Origin: Micromonospora sp. NBC_01699
GTDB lineage: Bacteria > Actinomycetota > Actinomycetes > Mycobacteriales > Micromonosporaceae
Assembly: GCF_036250065.1 (NCBI RefSeq)
Contig: NZ_CP109199.1
Span: 7,500,001-7,564,000 of the forward strand
Length of the DNA stretch: 64,000 nucleotides
Direction of reading: 5' to 3'
Shown here: positions 42,258-53,473 of the stretch, one piece after another
How the letters are laid out: the number at the start of each line of letters is the position of its first letter
Position numbering within the stretch: position 1 is the stretch's first letter
The notes under the pieces: model-generated
The model's database searches: none
What the model was told of the DNA's origin: nothing
The model's input: the letters and a program-made list of their open reading frames with translations, nothing else
Position numbers and translations under genes: made by a program

Positions 42258-42527
42258 TTAGGAGGGTGGGGAGAGGTGTTTGGGGCGACGGAGGTTGGCG
42301 GCGCGCAGGAGGCGGGCGATCTCGCGGCCGGGAACGACCCGGGCGCCGAGCCAGACCGCCATCGCGAACCGGTTGTCCGGCAGGTCGTAGTGATCCCGGT
42401 CGAACGCCCGACGAGGTGCGCCGACCATCTCCGCGAAGACGTGCAACTCCGCGTAGGACACGTCACTGACCAGATGTGACCAGAGTCGGCCACGGGCGGG
42501 CCAGGCGGGCGGGTCGACGTACACCAT
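42258..42527 (-). CDS. DUF4031 protein
   Basis: This 89-residue protein starts MVYVDPPAWPARGRLWSHLVSD and contains HVFAEMVGAPRRAFDRDHYD and ARVVPGREIARLLRAANLRR. These segments match the actinobacterial DUF4031 family. The compact D-P-P, H and D-x-D-H-Y-D residues could be catalytic, but no function is known. The 36-bp gap to the divergent FAD oxidase makes the two promoters overlap. Confidence 0.85.
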   Translation of the reverse strand: MVYVDPPAWPARGRLWSHLVSDVSYAELHVFAEMVGAPRRAFDRDHYDLPDNRFAMAVWLGARVVPGREIARLLRAANLRRPKHLSPPS

Positions 42528-42563
42528 GGCCGTCACGGTAGTCCGGCGGCTAGCCTGCCACCC

Positions 42564-43964
42564 ATGGCCGGTTCCCCCCTGCTCGACGACCTGCGCGCCG
42601 CCCTCGGTACGGCCGCCGTACTGACCGACCCGGACCTGCTCGCCGGCTACCGGCACGACGAGGCGGACCTGTGCGCGTCGGGCATGCCCGCGGTGGTGGT
42701 CCGCCCCACCGACACCGCCGAGGTGGTCGCCGTGGTGCGGGTGGCGGCGGCGCACGGCGTACCGGTGATCCCGCAGGGGGCGCGGACCGGGCTGGCCGGC
42801 GGGGCGAACGCGGTCGACGGGGCGGTGGTGCTCAGTCTCACCGCGATGGACCGGATCCTGGAGATCGACCCGGTGAACCGAATCGCCGTGCTACAGCCCG
42901 GCGTGGTCAACGCCGCCCTGGCCGGCGAGGTCGCGAAGTACGGGCTGCGCTACCCGCCCGATCCGGGCTCCTGGGAGTCGTCCACCATCGGCGGCAACGT
43001 GGCCACCAACGCGGGCGGCATGTGCTGCGTCAAGTACGGCGTGACCGGCGAGTACGTGCTCGGCCTGGAGGTGGTGCTCGCCTCCGGTGAGGTGCTGCGC
43101 ACCGGTCGACGTACGGCCAAGGGGGTGGCCGGGTATGACCTGACCAGGCTCTTCGTCGGTTCGGAGGGCACCCTCGGGGTGATCACCGAGATCACCGTGT
43201 CGCTGCGGCCCGCCCCGGAGGAGTCGCTGACCCTGGTCGCGGTGTTCGGGTCGATCGCCACCGCCGGGGCGGCGGTCGCCGAGATCTCCGCCCGGGGGCT
43301 CTCGCCGAGCCTGCTGGAGTTGCTGGACCAGACCCACCTGCGGGCGATCGAGGCGTACCGGCCGATGGGTCTGCGTACGGATGCCCGCGCGCTGCTGCTC
43401 GCGGCGGTCGACACCGGCTCGCGGGCCCCGGCCGACCTGGCCCGGCTGGCCGAGGTCTGCACCTTCGCCGGCGCGGACGAGGTGTTCGCCGCAAGCGACG
43501 CGGTGGAGGCCGCCGCACTGCTCCAGGCCCGGCGCCTGGCCCACCCGGCGATGGAGCGGTACGCGGCCGAGGCGTTCCCGGCCGGCAACGGCGGACTGTT
43601 TCTCGACGACGTGGCGGTGCCGCGCAGCGAACTGGCCGCCCTGCTCGACGGGGTCGAGCGGATCTCGGCCGAGCAGGGTGTGCTGATCGGTGTGGTCGGG
43701 CACGCCGGCGACGGCAACATGCACCCGCTGATCGTGGTCGACCGGGCCGACCCGGCCAGCGTCGCGCGCAGCCAGCGGGCGTTCGACGCGATCATGGAAC
43801 TGGCGCTGTCGCTCGGCGGCACCTGCACCGGCGAGCACGGGGTGGGTCTGCTGAAGCGGGACTGGTTGGCTCGTGAGATCGGCCCGGTCGGCATCCGGGT
43901 CCATCAGGCGGTCAAGGCCGCGCTCGACCCGGCCGGCCTGTTCAACCCCGGCAAGGTCATCTAG
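42564..43964 (+). CDS. GlcD-type FAD-binding oxidase
   Basis: This 466-residue protein has the PCMH FAD domain (about 35-215), with PVIPQGARTGLAGGANAVDG and GSWESSTIGGNVATNAGGMCCVKYG, and the vanillyl-alcohol-oxidase type C-terminal domain with GHAGDGNMHPLIVVD and CTGEHGVGLLKRDWL. It should oxidise a 2-hydroxy acid such as glycolate or D-lactate. The GlcE/GlcF partners are not adjacent. TAGCCT 7 bp before the ATG suggests a leaderless mRNA. It converges on the NADAR gene with 4 bp between the coding ends. Confidence 0.9.
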   Translation: MAGSPLLDDLRAALGTAAVLTDPDLLAGYRHDEADLCASGMPAVVVRPTDTAEVVAVVRVAAAHGVPVIPQGARTGLAGGANAVDGAVVLSLTAMDRILEIDPVNRIAVLQPGVVNAALAGEVAKYGLRYPPDPGSWESSTIGGNVATNAGGMCCVKYGVTGEYVLGLEVVLASGEVLRTGRRTAKGVAGYDLTRLFVGSEGTLGVITEITVSLRPAPEESLTLVAVFGSIATAGAAVAEISARGLSPSLLELLDQTHLRAIEAYRPMGLRTDARALLLAAVDTGSRAPADLARLAEVCTFAGADEVFAASDAVEAAALLQARRLAHPAMERYAAEAFPAGNGGLFLDDVAVPRSELAALLDGVERISAEQGVLIGVVGHAGDGNMHPLIVVDRADPASVARSQRAFDAIMELALSLGGTCTGEHGVGLLKRDWLAREIGPVGIRVHQAVKAALDPAGLFNPGKVI

Positions 43965-43968
43965 CCGG

Positions 43969-44550
43969 TTAGCGCCGACGTTGTTCGGCCGCGAGTTGGG
44001 CGCGGGCCGACATCAGGGCGAAGCCGAGCAGGTTCAGGCCGGGCCACCGGTCCGGGTCCGCCGCCAGCGGGTCCGTGCCGGCCAGGCCGATTCCCCAGAT
44101 CGGGTCGACCGGGCTGGCCTCGACCAGCACCCGGCCACCGGTGCCGACGAGGTAGTCCCGCAGGTCCGGGTGCTGGCCGAACTTGGCAACACTGCCGGCC
44201 ACCACCAGGTCGAAGCGGTGCGCCGCCCAGACTGCCTGGTCGAACCCACGGACCCGGCGGCCCAGCGCCTTTGCCGCGCCGGGGCTACCCGCCGCCAGCA
44301 CCCGTTCGGCGACCGACTCGTCGCCGAACAGCCGCGCCTTGGCCGTCATCATGTAGTGCTCGGCGGTGGCGTACCGGATTCCGTCGACCTCGAACGGCGA
44401 CGGCCACCACTGGCTCAGGCACCCCGCACCCACGCTGCCGTCGCGCTGCGGCCGATGACCCCAGAAGAACAAATACCGCAGCCGTACGCCGCGCCGCGTC
44501 GCCAGGCGCAGTGCGTCGAGATCAAGGGGCGGCGAGTCGGTTTCGGACAC
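43969..44550 (-). CDS. NADAR family protein
   Basis: This 193-residue protein has the NADAR (YbiA-like) pattern: YLFFWGHRPQRDGSVGAGCL, SQWWPSPFEVDGIRYATAEH (F-x-V-D-G, A-E-H), MMTAKARLFGD and the late loop VDPIWGIGLAGTDP. NADAR proteins act on ADP-ribosylated bases or riboflavin intermediates as N-glycosidases. Here no partner such as an ADP-ribosyltransferase is beside it. The ATG at 44550 is supported by MSETDSPPLDL. Confidence 0.88.
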   Translation of the reverse strand: MSETDSPPLDLDALRLATRRGVRLRYLFFWGHRPQRDGSVGAGCLSQWWPSPFEVDGIRYATAEHYMMTAKARLFGDESVAERVLAAGSPGAAKALGRRVRGFDQAVWAAHRFDLVVAGSVAKFGQHPDLRDYLVGTGGRVLVEASPVDPIWGIGLAGTDPLAADPDRWPGLNLLGFALMSARAQLAAEQRRR

Positions 44551-44614
44551 GCCGACAGGTTGTCAGAGACGCCCCCGACCACACCAACCGATTCCGGTCC
44601 CGCCGGGTTGGGGC

Positions 44615-45202
44615 TCAGAGCGGAGTGACGCCCTCCAGCAGGCGGACGATAGCGGTCGCGGTCTCCGGTACACCGGTGGGGCAGACCTGCCAGACCACCG
44701 TCGTCTGGCCGGTGTTGAGTGCGTACGACGCGGCGTCGCGGCAGCGGGGCCGGTCCCGATCCCGGGCCTCGGCGGCCAGCTTCGGGTCGGCGAGCAGCGC
44801 CTGCAACCGTTCGCGCTGGGCCTGCTTCAACGTGCCGTTGTCGTCCCGCGAGCCGGCCAGGTAACTCCACCGCCCGTCGCCCTCCACCGACAGCGTCCGC
44901 GCCCCCTGACCCGAGCCGGTCCGGACGACCGAGACGCGGGCGGTGCCGATGGTCGGCGGTTTCGAACTGCGGCTCGTACTCGGCCGGGGAGTCGCGCTGG
45001 CCTTCGGGGTTGGTGCGGCGGCGGTGGGCGAGGGCTCGACCGGGGTCGGCGCGGGGCTGGGGACGGCTTCGCCGCCGGTGGGCGAGGAGCCGGCCTCCCA
45101 GACCGGCGGGTCCTGATCGGCCTCACCGCAGGCTGCCAACGGCACGAGCAGCAGGCTAACCGCGATGACGGGTACGGCACGTTGCCACAGCCGGGCGCTC
45201 AT
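44615..45202 (-). CDS. Predicted lipoprotein
   Basis: This 195-residue protein has a lipoprotein signal (VIAVSLLLVPLAAC, lipobox Cys at about residue 25), then a Pro/Ser/Thr-rich linker (about 35-85) and a small C-terminal domain with RTLSVEGDGRWSYL and the two cysteines RCRDAAS and WQVCPTG, which may form a disulfide. I recognise no named family; comparable lipoproteins occur in related genera. The ATG at 45202 is favoured because it opens directly with MSARLWQRAVP. It lies 94 bp downstream of GlpD, on the same strand. Confidence 0.75.
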   Translation of the reverse strand: MSARLWQRAVPVIAVSLLLVPLAACGEADQDPPVWEAGSSPTGGEAVPSPAPTPVEPSPTAAAPTPKASATPRPSTSRSSKPPTIGTARVSVVRTGSGQGARTLSVEGDGRWSYLAGSRDDNGTLKQAQRERLQALLADPKLAAEARDRDRPRCRDAASYALNTGQTTVVWQVCPTGVPETATAIVRLLEGVTPL

Positions 45203-45296
45203 TCGACACACCGTACGGGCAGACCGGCTCCACCGCAGCCCAGCACCGGCGCGCCGGACCGGTTGTGCGTCGGACCCGTCGTGCGTCGGTGCCCGG

Positions 45297-47120
45297 TCAG
45301 CTCGACGCCTCCACCCCGGCGACGTCGACGCCCCGGTCGGCGGCGAACCCGCGTACGTCCGGTGCGCCGAGCCGGGCCGCGTCCGCAGTGGCGTCGTCGG
45401 GCATCCGCTGTGACTGCCGTTCCGCCTCCACCCGCGCCAGGTAGTGCTCCACCTCGCGGGCCCGGATCGGCGCGTCCCAGCCGAGCACCCGGCCCATGAT
45501 CTCGGCCGCGTGTTCGGCCGACTCGGTGCCCCGGTGCGCGGTCTCGAACGAGATCCGGGTCCGCCGGGTCAGTACGTCGTCCAGGTGCAGCGCCCCCTCG
45601 GCGCTGGCCGCGTACGCGACCTCGGCGGCAAGATATTCCGGCGCACCGGCGAGCGGCGCGGCGAGCAGTGGATCCGCCGAGATCAGGGCGAGCAGGTCGA
45701 CGGTGAGGGTGCCGTACCGCTCCAACAGGTGCTCGACCACCCCGACCTGCACCTCGTGCCGGCGGGCCAGGTCGGCCCGGTCCCGCCACATGGCCGGGAA
45801 GCCGTCCGCGCCGAGCAACGGCAGGTCGGCCGTACGCGACGGGCGGACCAGGCCGAGTCGACGGGCCGCCCGGTCGACGACGTCACTGGCCATCACCCGG
45901 TACGTGGTGTACTTGCCGCCGGCCACCAGCAGCAGCCCGAGCATCGGCTCGACCACCGCGTGTTCGCGGGAGAGCTTGGAGGTGGAGTCCGCCTCGCCGG
46001 AGAGCAGCGGGCGCAGCCCGGCGTACACCCCTTCGATGTCCGAGGTGGTCAGCGGCCGGTCGAGTACGGTGTTGACCTGTTCGAGCAGGTAGTCGATGTC
46101 GCTGGCCGAGGCCGCCGGATGGGCCCGGTCGAGCCGCCAGTCGGTGTCGGTGGTGCCGATGATCCAGTGGCCGCCCCAGGGCAGCACGAACAGCACCGAG
46201 GTGGCGGTCCGCAGGATCAGCCCGGCCTCGCCGGTGATCGCCGAGCGGGGCACGACCAGGTGGACGCCCTTCGAGGAACGCACCCGCAGTCCGGGCCGGG
46301 CGCCGATGTCGCCGAGCATCCGCGACATGTCGTCGCTCCACACCCCGGTCGCGGCGATGACCGTACGGGCGTACACCTCGAACTCGGCGTCCGGTGAGCC
46401 GGGCCGCGCCTCCATGTCGCGTACCCGTACCCCGGTCACCTCGCGGGCCTGGCGGATCAGGCCGACGGCGCGGGTGCTGGTCACCACGGCCGCGCCCAGG
46501 CTGGCGGCGGTCCGGGCCAGGGTGACCACCAGCCGGGCGTCGTCGACCTGGCCGTCGTAATAGCGGATCGCCCCGGCGACCGCGTCCGCGCGCAGGCTCG
46601 GGAAGAGCCGGCGGGCTCCCTCCCGGCTCAGGTGCCGGTGCAGCGGCATCCCCCGACCGCCGCCGAACAGGCCGGCGAACGCGTCGTACGCGGCCACCCC
46701 CGCACCGTAGTAGGAGCGCCGCCAGGCGCGGGCCGGCAGTGCCGACGGGCCGGCGCCCGAGGGCAGCGGGACCAGGATCGGCACCGGCCGGACCAGGTGC
46801 GGCGCGAGTCGGGTGGCGAGCAGACCACGTTCGGTGAGCGCCTCGTGCACCAGCCCGAACTCCAGTTGTTCCAGGTAGCGCAGCCCGCCGTGGATCAGCT
46901 TGCTGGACCGGCTGGACGTACCGGCGGCGTAGTCCCGCGCCTCGACCAGGGCGACCCGGAGTCCGCGCGACGCGGCGTCGAGGGCGGCGCCCGCGCCGGT
47001 CACCCCACCACCGATCACGAGTACGTCGAACCGCTCGCCGCGCAGGCGACGCAGGTCCGCCGCGCGGCGGATCGGTGAGAGCTGGCCGGCGGTGTACCGG
47101 GAGATATTCGGATCGCGCAC
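45297..47120 (-). CDS. glpD: Aerobic glycerol-3-phosphate dehydrogenase
   Basis: This 607-residue flavoprotein has the N-terminal FAD motif FDVLVIGGGVTGAGAALDAA, the GlpD segment GTSSRSSKLIHGGLRYLEQL, IGTTDTDWRL and the C-terminal DAO_C domain with TRISFETAHRGTESAEHAAE. It oxidises sn-glycerol-3-phosphate to dihydroxyacetone phosphate and passes electrons to quinone at the membrane. The start is a GTG at 47120. glpK or glpF are not in the window. The 5' end diverges from the membrane subtilase across 63 bp. Confidence 0.95.
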   Translation of the reverse strand: MRDPNISRYTAGQLSPIRRAADLRRLRGERFDVLVIGGGVTGAGAALDAASRGLRVALVEARDYAAGTSSRSSKLIHGGLRYLEQLEFGLVHEALTERGLLATRLAPHLVRPVPILVPLPSGAGPSALPARAWRRSYYGAGVAAYDAFAGLFGGGRGMPLHRHLSREGARRLFPSLRADAVAGAIRYYDGQVDDARLVVTLARTAASLGAAVVTSTRAVGLIRQAREVTGVRVRDMEARPGSPDAEFEVYARTVIAATGVWSDDMSRMLGDIGARPGLRVRSSKGVHLVVPRSAITGEAGLILRTATSVLFVLPWGGHWIIGTTDTDWRLDRAHPAASASDIDYLLEQVNTVLDRPLTTSDIEGVYAGLRPLLSGEADSTSKLSREHAVVEPMLGLLLVAGGKYTTYRVMASDVVDRAARRLGLVRPSRTADLPLLGADGFPAMWRDRADLARRHEVQVGVVEHLLERYGTLTVDLLALISADPLLAAPLAGAPEYLAAEVAYAASAEGALHLDDVLTRRTRISFETAHRGTESAEHAAEIMGRVLGWDAPIRAREVEHYLARVEAERQSQRMPDDATADAARLGAPDVRGFAADRGVDVAGVEASS

Positions 47121-47183
47121 CTGTCCACGTTAACCGCCTCCGGTGAACGGTTCGCGCTTCCGGTCCGTCGTACTGTTTCGGAC

Positions 47184-50006
47184 ATGCAGGTCGGACCCCC
47201 GCAACCCGCCGACGAACCGGTTTCCCCCTCGGCCGCGTCACCGCCGGCCGGTGCGTCCCCGAGCGGGTCGGGCCCGCCACCGTCATCGTTGCCCCCGCCG
47301 TCGCCCGCCTGGCCGCCGGTGCAACCGCCATGGCGGCCGGGGCAGGCACCTGGACAACCGCCGTGGGCGCCGGGGCAGGCATCCTGGCCGCCGGGACAAC
47401 CGCCGTGGGGGCCGGGTCCGGTGGCGGGCCGGTCGGGCGGGGGGCCGTGGCCGGTGGTGGCGGCGGTGCTGGTCGGTTGCTGGGCGGTCGCGGTGACGGT
47501 CGGCGCCCAGGCCGTCGGCTGGTTGGTGGAACAGGTGCTGCTGGTCGGCGGACTGACCCAGCCGGCGTGGGTGTGGCCGGTCACCGGCCTGGTCAACGCG
47601 GTGCTGGTCGGCGTACCGGCGGTGCTGCTCGGCGTACTGCCCCGGTCGGTTCCGGTTCGGGCCGCCGGCCGGGTCTGGCTGGTCGGCGCGCTCGCCCTCG
47701 GCGCCTTCGGCCTGCTCCGGACCATTCCGCCCGCGCAGAACGAGGGCTACCTGGCCGCACTCGCCCTGACCGCCACCCTGGCCGCGCTCCTCGTACGTCG
47801 GCACGCCGGCCGATCCCGTGGCCCGGTGCCCGGTGCCCTGCCGCCCCCCGGGGCCGCCACGCTGCCACCGCTCGCGCCCGGTGCGCTGCCGCTCCCCGCG
47901 CCCGGCGTTGCACCGCCGCCCGCTGCGCTGCCGGTCCCCGCGCCCGGGGTTGCAACCTCACCCGCGCCCGGATCGGGGTCGGCCGGGATCGGGCTGGCGG
48001 TTGCCGCCGGGCTGGCACTGTTGCTGCCCTGGGTCTGGCTGGGCGCGCTCGGCGGTCTGCTCGAAACCGCGCTGGCGCTGGTTGCCGCAGCGGCCCTCGG
48101 CTGGTTTGTCAGCAGCCTGCTCGACCGGAGCTTCTGGACCGGGTACGAGCACCGGTCCGACGGCAGTCCCGCCGGCCCGGCCCGATCGGTGCTGCTCGCC
48201 GGCCTGGTGACCGGCGTCGCGTTGGCGCTCGTCGCGGGCGGCACCGGAGCCGCCGGTACGCAGCTCGCCGTGCTGCTCGTCCTGCCGGCAGCCGGCTTCA
48301 TCATCGCCGCCCTCCGCCGAGTCGGGCGTCGAGCCGGCACCGGAACAGCCGGCGACAGGACGACCGGCACCGGAACGGCCGGCACCGGAACGGCTGGCGA
48401 CGGCGGATCGGCACCCGCCGCCTGGCTGGTCGGGGTGGCCGTACTCGGTCCGCTGGCCTTCGTGGACCCGGAGGAGATCTCGGTCCTGCTGGCCACCGGC
48501 CGGGACGTACCGTTCTGGGCGGCGGTCGCCGCCGGTGGTTCCCTCGCCCTGGCGCTGCTGCTCGGCATCGCGTACGGCGTCGCCTTCGGCCGCACCGGGT
48601 CCCGAGTTCCGGGTCGCCGGGCGGGCGCGGTGCCGGCGGTGGTGCTGCTGCTGGTTACCGGTGGCGTCTACCTCGGGCCGGGGCAGCCCGGATTCCACGG
48701 CGAGAAGCTCTTTGTGGTGCTGAAGGAGCAGGCGTCCCTGGACGACCTGCGGGCCGGACCGACCGGGGCGGCCGGTCAGCCGGCCCGGGTGCGGGAGGTC
48801 TACCAACGGCTGGTCGACACCGCCTCCCGGTCGCAGGTGGACCTGCGCCGCCAGTTCGACCGCTGGCGGTTGGACTACACCCCGTACTACCTGGTCAACG
48901 CGATCGAGGTGGACGGCGGTCCGGGCGTACGGGCCTGGCTGTCCGGGCGGGACGACGTCGGCCGGGTGCTGCTCAGCCAGCAACTGCGCCCGCTGCCGGA
49001 GCGGCCCGGGAGCAGTCATGGTGGCGCGGCGGCGCCGGCCGTACCCTCTTGGAATTTGACCCAGATCGGTGCCGACCGGGTCTGGTCGCAGCTGGGCACC
49101 ACCGGCTCCGGGGTCGTGGTCGGCAGTTCCGACTCCGGTGTGGATGGTCACCACCCGGCCCTCGCCTCCGGTTTCCGGGGCGGGGACGACTCCTGGTACG
49201 ACCCGTGGAACGGCACCCGCTCCCCCACCGACCAGGGCGGCCACGGTACGCACACGCTCGCCTCCGCGGTCGGCGGGCAGAACGTCGGCGTCGCTCCCGG
49301 TGCCCGCTGGGTCGGCTGCGTCAACCTCGACCGCAACCTCGGCAACCCGGCGCACTACCTGGACTGCCTCCAGTTCATGCTGGCCCCGTTCCCGAACGGC
49401 GGTGACCCGTTCACCGACGGTCGGCCGGATCGCGCCCCGCAGGTGCTGACCAACTCGTGGGGCTGCCCGCCGATCGAGGGCTGCGACGCCGGGGCGCTCC
49501 GCCCGGCCACCGCCGCCTTCGCCGCCGCCGGGGTCTTCTTCACCGCCGCCGCCGGCAACACCGGTCCGGTCTGCGACTCGATCGACGACCCGCCGGCACC
49601 GTACGCCGATGTCTTCACCGTGGGTGCGGTGGACCGGGAGCGACGGGTGGCATCGTTTTCCAGTCGGGGGCCGGCGGCGGGCGGCGCGGCAAAGCCCGAC
49701 CTGGTCGCGCCGGGCGCCGACGTGCTGTCGGCGATGCCGGGCGGCGGGTACGCCACCCTCAGCGGTACCTCGATGGCGACCCCGCACGTCGCGGGGGTGG
49801 TGGCGTTGATGTGGTCGGCGAATCCGGCGCTCGTCGGTGACCTGGACCGGACCTGGCGGATCCTGCGGGAGACCGCCGCACCGGTGGCACCGTCCGACGA
49901 CGGCCCGTCCGGACCGGACACCACCTGCGGCCCGCCCGGCAACCTCACCGGGGCCGGTCTGGTCGACGCGTACGCCGCCGTGCGGGCCGCCCGGCAGTCG
50001 CGCTGA
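47184..50006 (+). CDS. Membrane-embedded S8 subtilase
   Basis: This 940-residue protein starts with a Pro/Gln/Gly-rich repeat (about 40-85, PGQAPGQPPWAPGQ). About ten transmembrane helices follow (about 88-520), broken by an Ala/Pro-rich linker (about 210-260, LPPLAPGALPLPAPG). It continues with an I9-like domain (about 535-620) and a C-terminal peptidase S8 domain (about 625-935), with D650 in GSSDSGVDGHHP, H687 in GGHGTHTLAS and S863 in LSGTSMATPH. The protease should face the cell exterior. This multi-pass anchor is not typical of mycosins, which have one C-terminal helix. TACTGT 7 bp before the ATG suggests a leaderless mRNA. The substrate is unknown; no ESX genes lie nearby. Confidence 0.9.
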   Translation: MQVGPPQPADEPVSPSAASPPAGASPSGSGPPPSSLPPPSPAWPPVQPPWRPGQAPGQPPWAPGQASWPPGQPPWGPGPVAGRSGGGPWPVVAAVLVGCWAVAVTVGAQAVGWLVEQVLLVGGLTQPAWVWPVTGLVNAVLVGVPAVLLGVLPRSVPVRAAGRVWLVGALALGAFGLLRTIPPAQNEGYLAALALTATLAALLVRRHAGRSRGPVPGALPPPGAATLPPLAPGALPLPAPGVAPPPAALPVPAPGVATSPAPGSGSAGIGLAVAAGLALLLPWVWLGALGGLLETALALVAAAALGWFVSSLLDRSFWTGYEHRSDGSPAGPARSVLLAGLVTGVALALVAGGTGAAGTQLAVLLVLPAAGFIIAALRRVGRRAGTGTAGDRTTGTGTAGTGTAGDGGSAPAAWLVGVAVLGPLAFVDPEEISVLLATGRDVPFWAAVAAGGSLALALLLGIAYGVAFGRTGSRVPGRRAGAVPAVVLLLVTGGVYLGPGQPGFHGEKLFVVLKEQASLDDLRAGPTGAAGQPARVREVYQRLVDTASRSQVDLRRQFDRWRLDYTPYYLVNAIEVDGGPGVRAWLSGRDDVGRVLLSQQLRPLPERPGSSHGGAAAPAVPSWNLTQIGADRVWSQLGTTGSGVVVGSSDSGVDGHHPALASGFRGGDDSWYDPWNGTRSPTDQGGHGTHTLASAVGGQNVGVAPGARWVGCVNLDRNLGNPAHYLDCLQFMLAPFPNGGDPFTDGRPDRAPQVLTNSWGCPPIEGCDAGALRPATAAFAAAGVFFTAAAGNTGPVCDSIDDPPAPYADVFTVGAVDRERRVASFSSRGPAAGGAAKPDLVAPGADVLSAMPGGGYATLSGTSMATPHVAGVVALMWSANPALVGDLDRTWRILRETAAPVAPSDDGPSGPDTTCGPPGNLTGAGLVDAYAAVRAARQSR

Positions 50007-50068
50007 ACCGGTACGGCCACACAGGGCGGGCAGCGCGGCGGGGCGACGGTGTCCTATGGTCGGCGATC

Positions 50069-51088
50069 GTGGACCACGATTTCTCGATCATCGAACTGAC
50101 CGACGACGACGTACCCGCGGTGGTGGCCCTCTGCGCCGAGGCGCTGGACCTGCCGGACGACGCGGCCGAGTCGGCGGCGATCGTGTCCCGGCTCCGGGAC
50201 ACCACCACGCTGCCGGGTGCCCCGACCCGCCGCCGTACTGTCGGTTTTGTCGCCGTCGTGGAGTCCGCCACCGTGGGCGTGGTGCTCGGCTCGATCGCCC
50301 ACCGCGACTCGTCCCTGGGTCACGTCGACCTGGTCGCGGTGCACTCGGCGCACCGCCGTCGCGGGATCGGGCGGGCCCTGCTGGCCCGGATCGAGGGCGC
50401 CCTGTCCGGGCTCGGTGCCGGTGAGGTGCTGCTGGCCGGCAATCCGCCGCACTACGTCTGGCCCGGCATCGACGTGCGCTACACGCCGGCCATCTGCGCC
50501 GCGATGGCGCTTGGCTACGAGCAGGAGAACACCGCCTGGAACATGACGGCCGACCTGTCCTACGACGAGTCGCCGGCACTGCGCGGCACCGAGGACGCCG
50601 AACAGCGGCTCGCCGCGCAGGGCGTCACGGTACGCCGGGCCGAGCCCGAAGACGCGGCCATGCTGGTCGGGTTCGCGCGGGAGACGTTCGGGGTGGCCTG
50701 GGGTGGCGAGGTCGCCGACTCGATCGGGCGTACGGGCGCCGGCTGCCACATCGCCGTACGTGACCGGGTTGCCGCCACCATCGACGGCGCCGCCCCGGAC
50801 GCCGGTACGGGCGAGGGCGGTGCCGCCGTCGACAGCTCGACGGTCGAGGTGCTCGGCTTCGCCGCGTACGGGTCGTCGCGGCCGAGTTGGTTCGGCCCGA
50901 TGGGCACCGCCCCGGCCGCCCAGGGGTTGGGGATCGGCGGGGTGCTGTTGCGGCGGTGTCTGGCCGACCAGCGCGCGGCGGGACACCTGCGGGCGGAGAT
51001 CGGCTGGGTGGGTCCGGTCCCGTTCTATGCCAGCAACTCGGGTGCGCGGATCGAGCGGGTCTTCTTCCTCTACCGCAAGCAACTCTGA
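50069..51088 (+). CDS. Double-GNAT acetyltransferase
   Basis: This 339-residue protein has two GNAT domains. The first (about 5-165) has LVAVHSAHRRRGIGRALLAR, and the second (about 190-339) has PMGTAPAAQGLGIGGVLLRR. The A-motif loop is complete in both (R-R-x-G-I-G and Q-G-L-G-I-G). SAVHSAH and the WPGID segment recall MshD/Eis-like double GNATs, but the substrate is unknown. The GTG at 50069 has TATGGT 8 bp upstream. It stands 62 bp downstream of the membrane subtilase and may be co-transcribed with it, although it has its own promoter-like box. Confidence 0.87.
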   Translation: MDHDFSIIELTDDDVPAVVALCAEALDLPDDAAESAAIVSRLRDTTTLPGAPTRRRTVGFVAVVESATVGVVLGSIAHRDSSLGHVDLVAVHSAHRRRGIGRALLARIEGALSGLGAGEVLLAGNPPHYVWPGIDVRYTPAICAAMALGYEQENTAWNMTADLSYDESPALRGTEDAEQRLAAQGVTVRRAEPEDAAMLVGFARETFGVAWGGEVADSIGRTGAGCHIAVRDRVAATIDGAAPDAGTGEGGAAVDSSTVEVLGFAAYGSSRPSWFGPMGTAPAAQGLGIGGVLLRRCLADQRAAGHLRAEIGWVGPVPFYASNSGARIERVFFLYRKQL

Positions 51089-51262
51089 CCGGGCATCGCG
51101 CCGGCGGAACGACCCGTCGGGTCGGCGGGACACTCCTGCGGGTTCGGCGGGACACACCAGCGGTTCGCCACGAAAGGGGCGAATAGGAGATATCCGTTTA
51201 TAGCGCCGTTTCTCAGCACCGTTGCCTTCCCGGCTCCTACCGTTTGAGCCAAGGAGGAAGTC

Positions 51263-51511
51263 ATGGCGAAGGACGACGAACCGATTGACGATCTCGCGGC
51301 GGGCGCCTGGGCCAGGATGGCAGCCGAGATTCCCGCCGAAACGCCGGTACATCGCCTCGATTACGGCGACGCGGAGCAGCGCGCGGAAATGGATCGGCTG
51401 AACGAACTCGCATCCGATGAACCGCTGGAGATGGTCGACGCCCCGATCCAGATCGGAAAGCCCTTTTCCCGTACGGACAAGCAACGCAATCAACGACGAC
51501 TACCGACATGA
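51263..51511 (+). CDS. Small acidic protein of unknown function
   Basis: This 82-residue protein starts at an ATG with AGGAGG 5 bp upstream, one of the strongest ribosome sites here. It is acidic in the first half (MAKDDEPIDDLAAGAWARMA) and ends basic (KPFSRTDKQRNQRRLPT). I recognise no family. The AT-rich sequence 51180-51220 (AGATATCCGTTTATAGCG) may hold the promoter. A perfect hairpin at 51512 ends the gene, and GroEL comes in from the other side. Lack of cysteines and of a signal argues for a cytoplasmic protein. Confidence 0.7.
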   Translation: MAKDDEPIDDLAAGAWARMAAEIPAETPVHRLDYGDAEQRAEMDRLNELASDEPLEMVDAPIQIGKPFSRTDKQRNQRRLPT

Positions 51512-51549
51512 CGTAAGGGGCGGACCGCTGACGCGGCCCGCCCCTTACG
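51512..51549. terminator. Bidirectional hairpin between small protein and groEL
   Basis: CGTAAGGGGCGG (51512-51523) pairs perfectly with CCGCCCCTTACG (51538-51549). It touches the stop codon of the small protein and lies 18 bp past the groEL stop, so it can end both transcripts. Confidence 0.75.
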
Positions 51550-51567
51550 GATGTTACGTGGATGGAC

Positions 51568-53271
<1,704 letters not shown>

Positions 53272-53440
53272 TCACTACTGCGCTGGCGCGCGGTCTGGTC
53301 CGGCGCGAACGCACCGGACCGACTCCCGCGCACTAGGCGGCAGTGACGTCCGTCGGTCGGGCCGGACAGCCCGCGACGACCGGCCATGTGCCCCGCTCCG
53401 TCACCGGTGCGCGACCGTGGCCCTAACCGCCCCGACCTCT

Positions 53441-53463
53441 GGCACTCACACCGCGCGAGTGCC
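53441..53463. promoter_or_regulatory. CIRCE operator 1 (HrcA)
   Basis: GGCACTC, 9 bp (ACACCGCGC) and GAGTGCC form an exact CIRCE-type inverted repeat with N9 spacing, 251 bp upstream of the groEL ATG. Confidence 0.8.
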
Positions 53464-53473
53464 AATCACTTGT

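Noticed and set aside
47184..50006. Assignment of the membrane subtilase as an ESX mycosin
   Set aside because: Mycosins have an N-terminal signal and one C-terminal helix, and no ESX genes are present.
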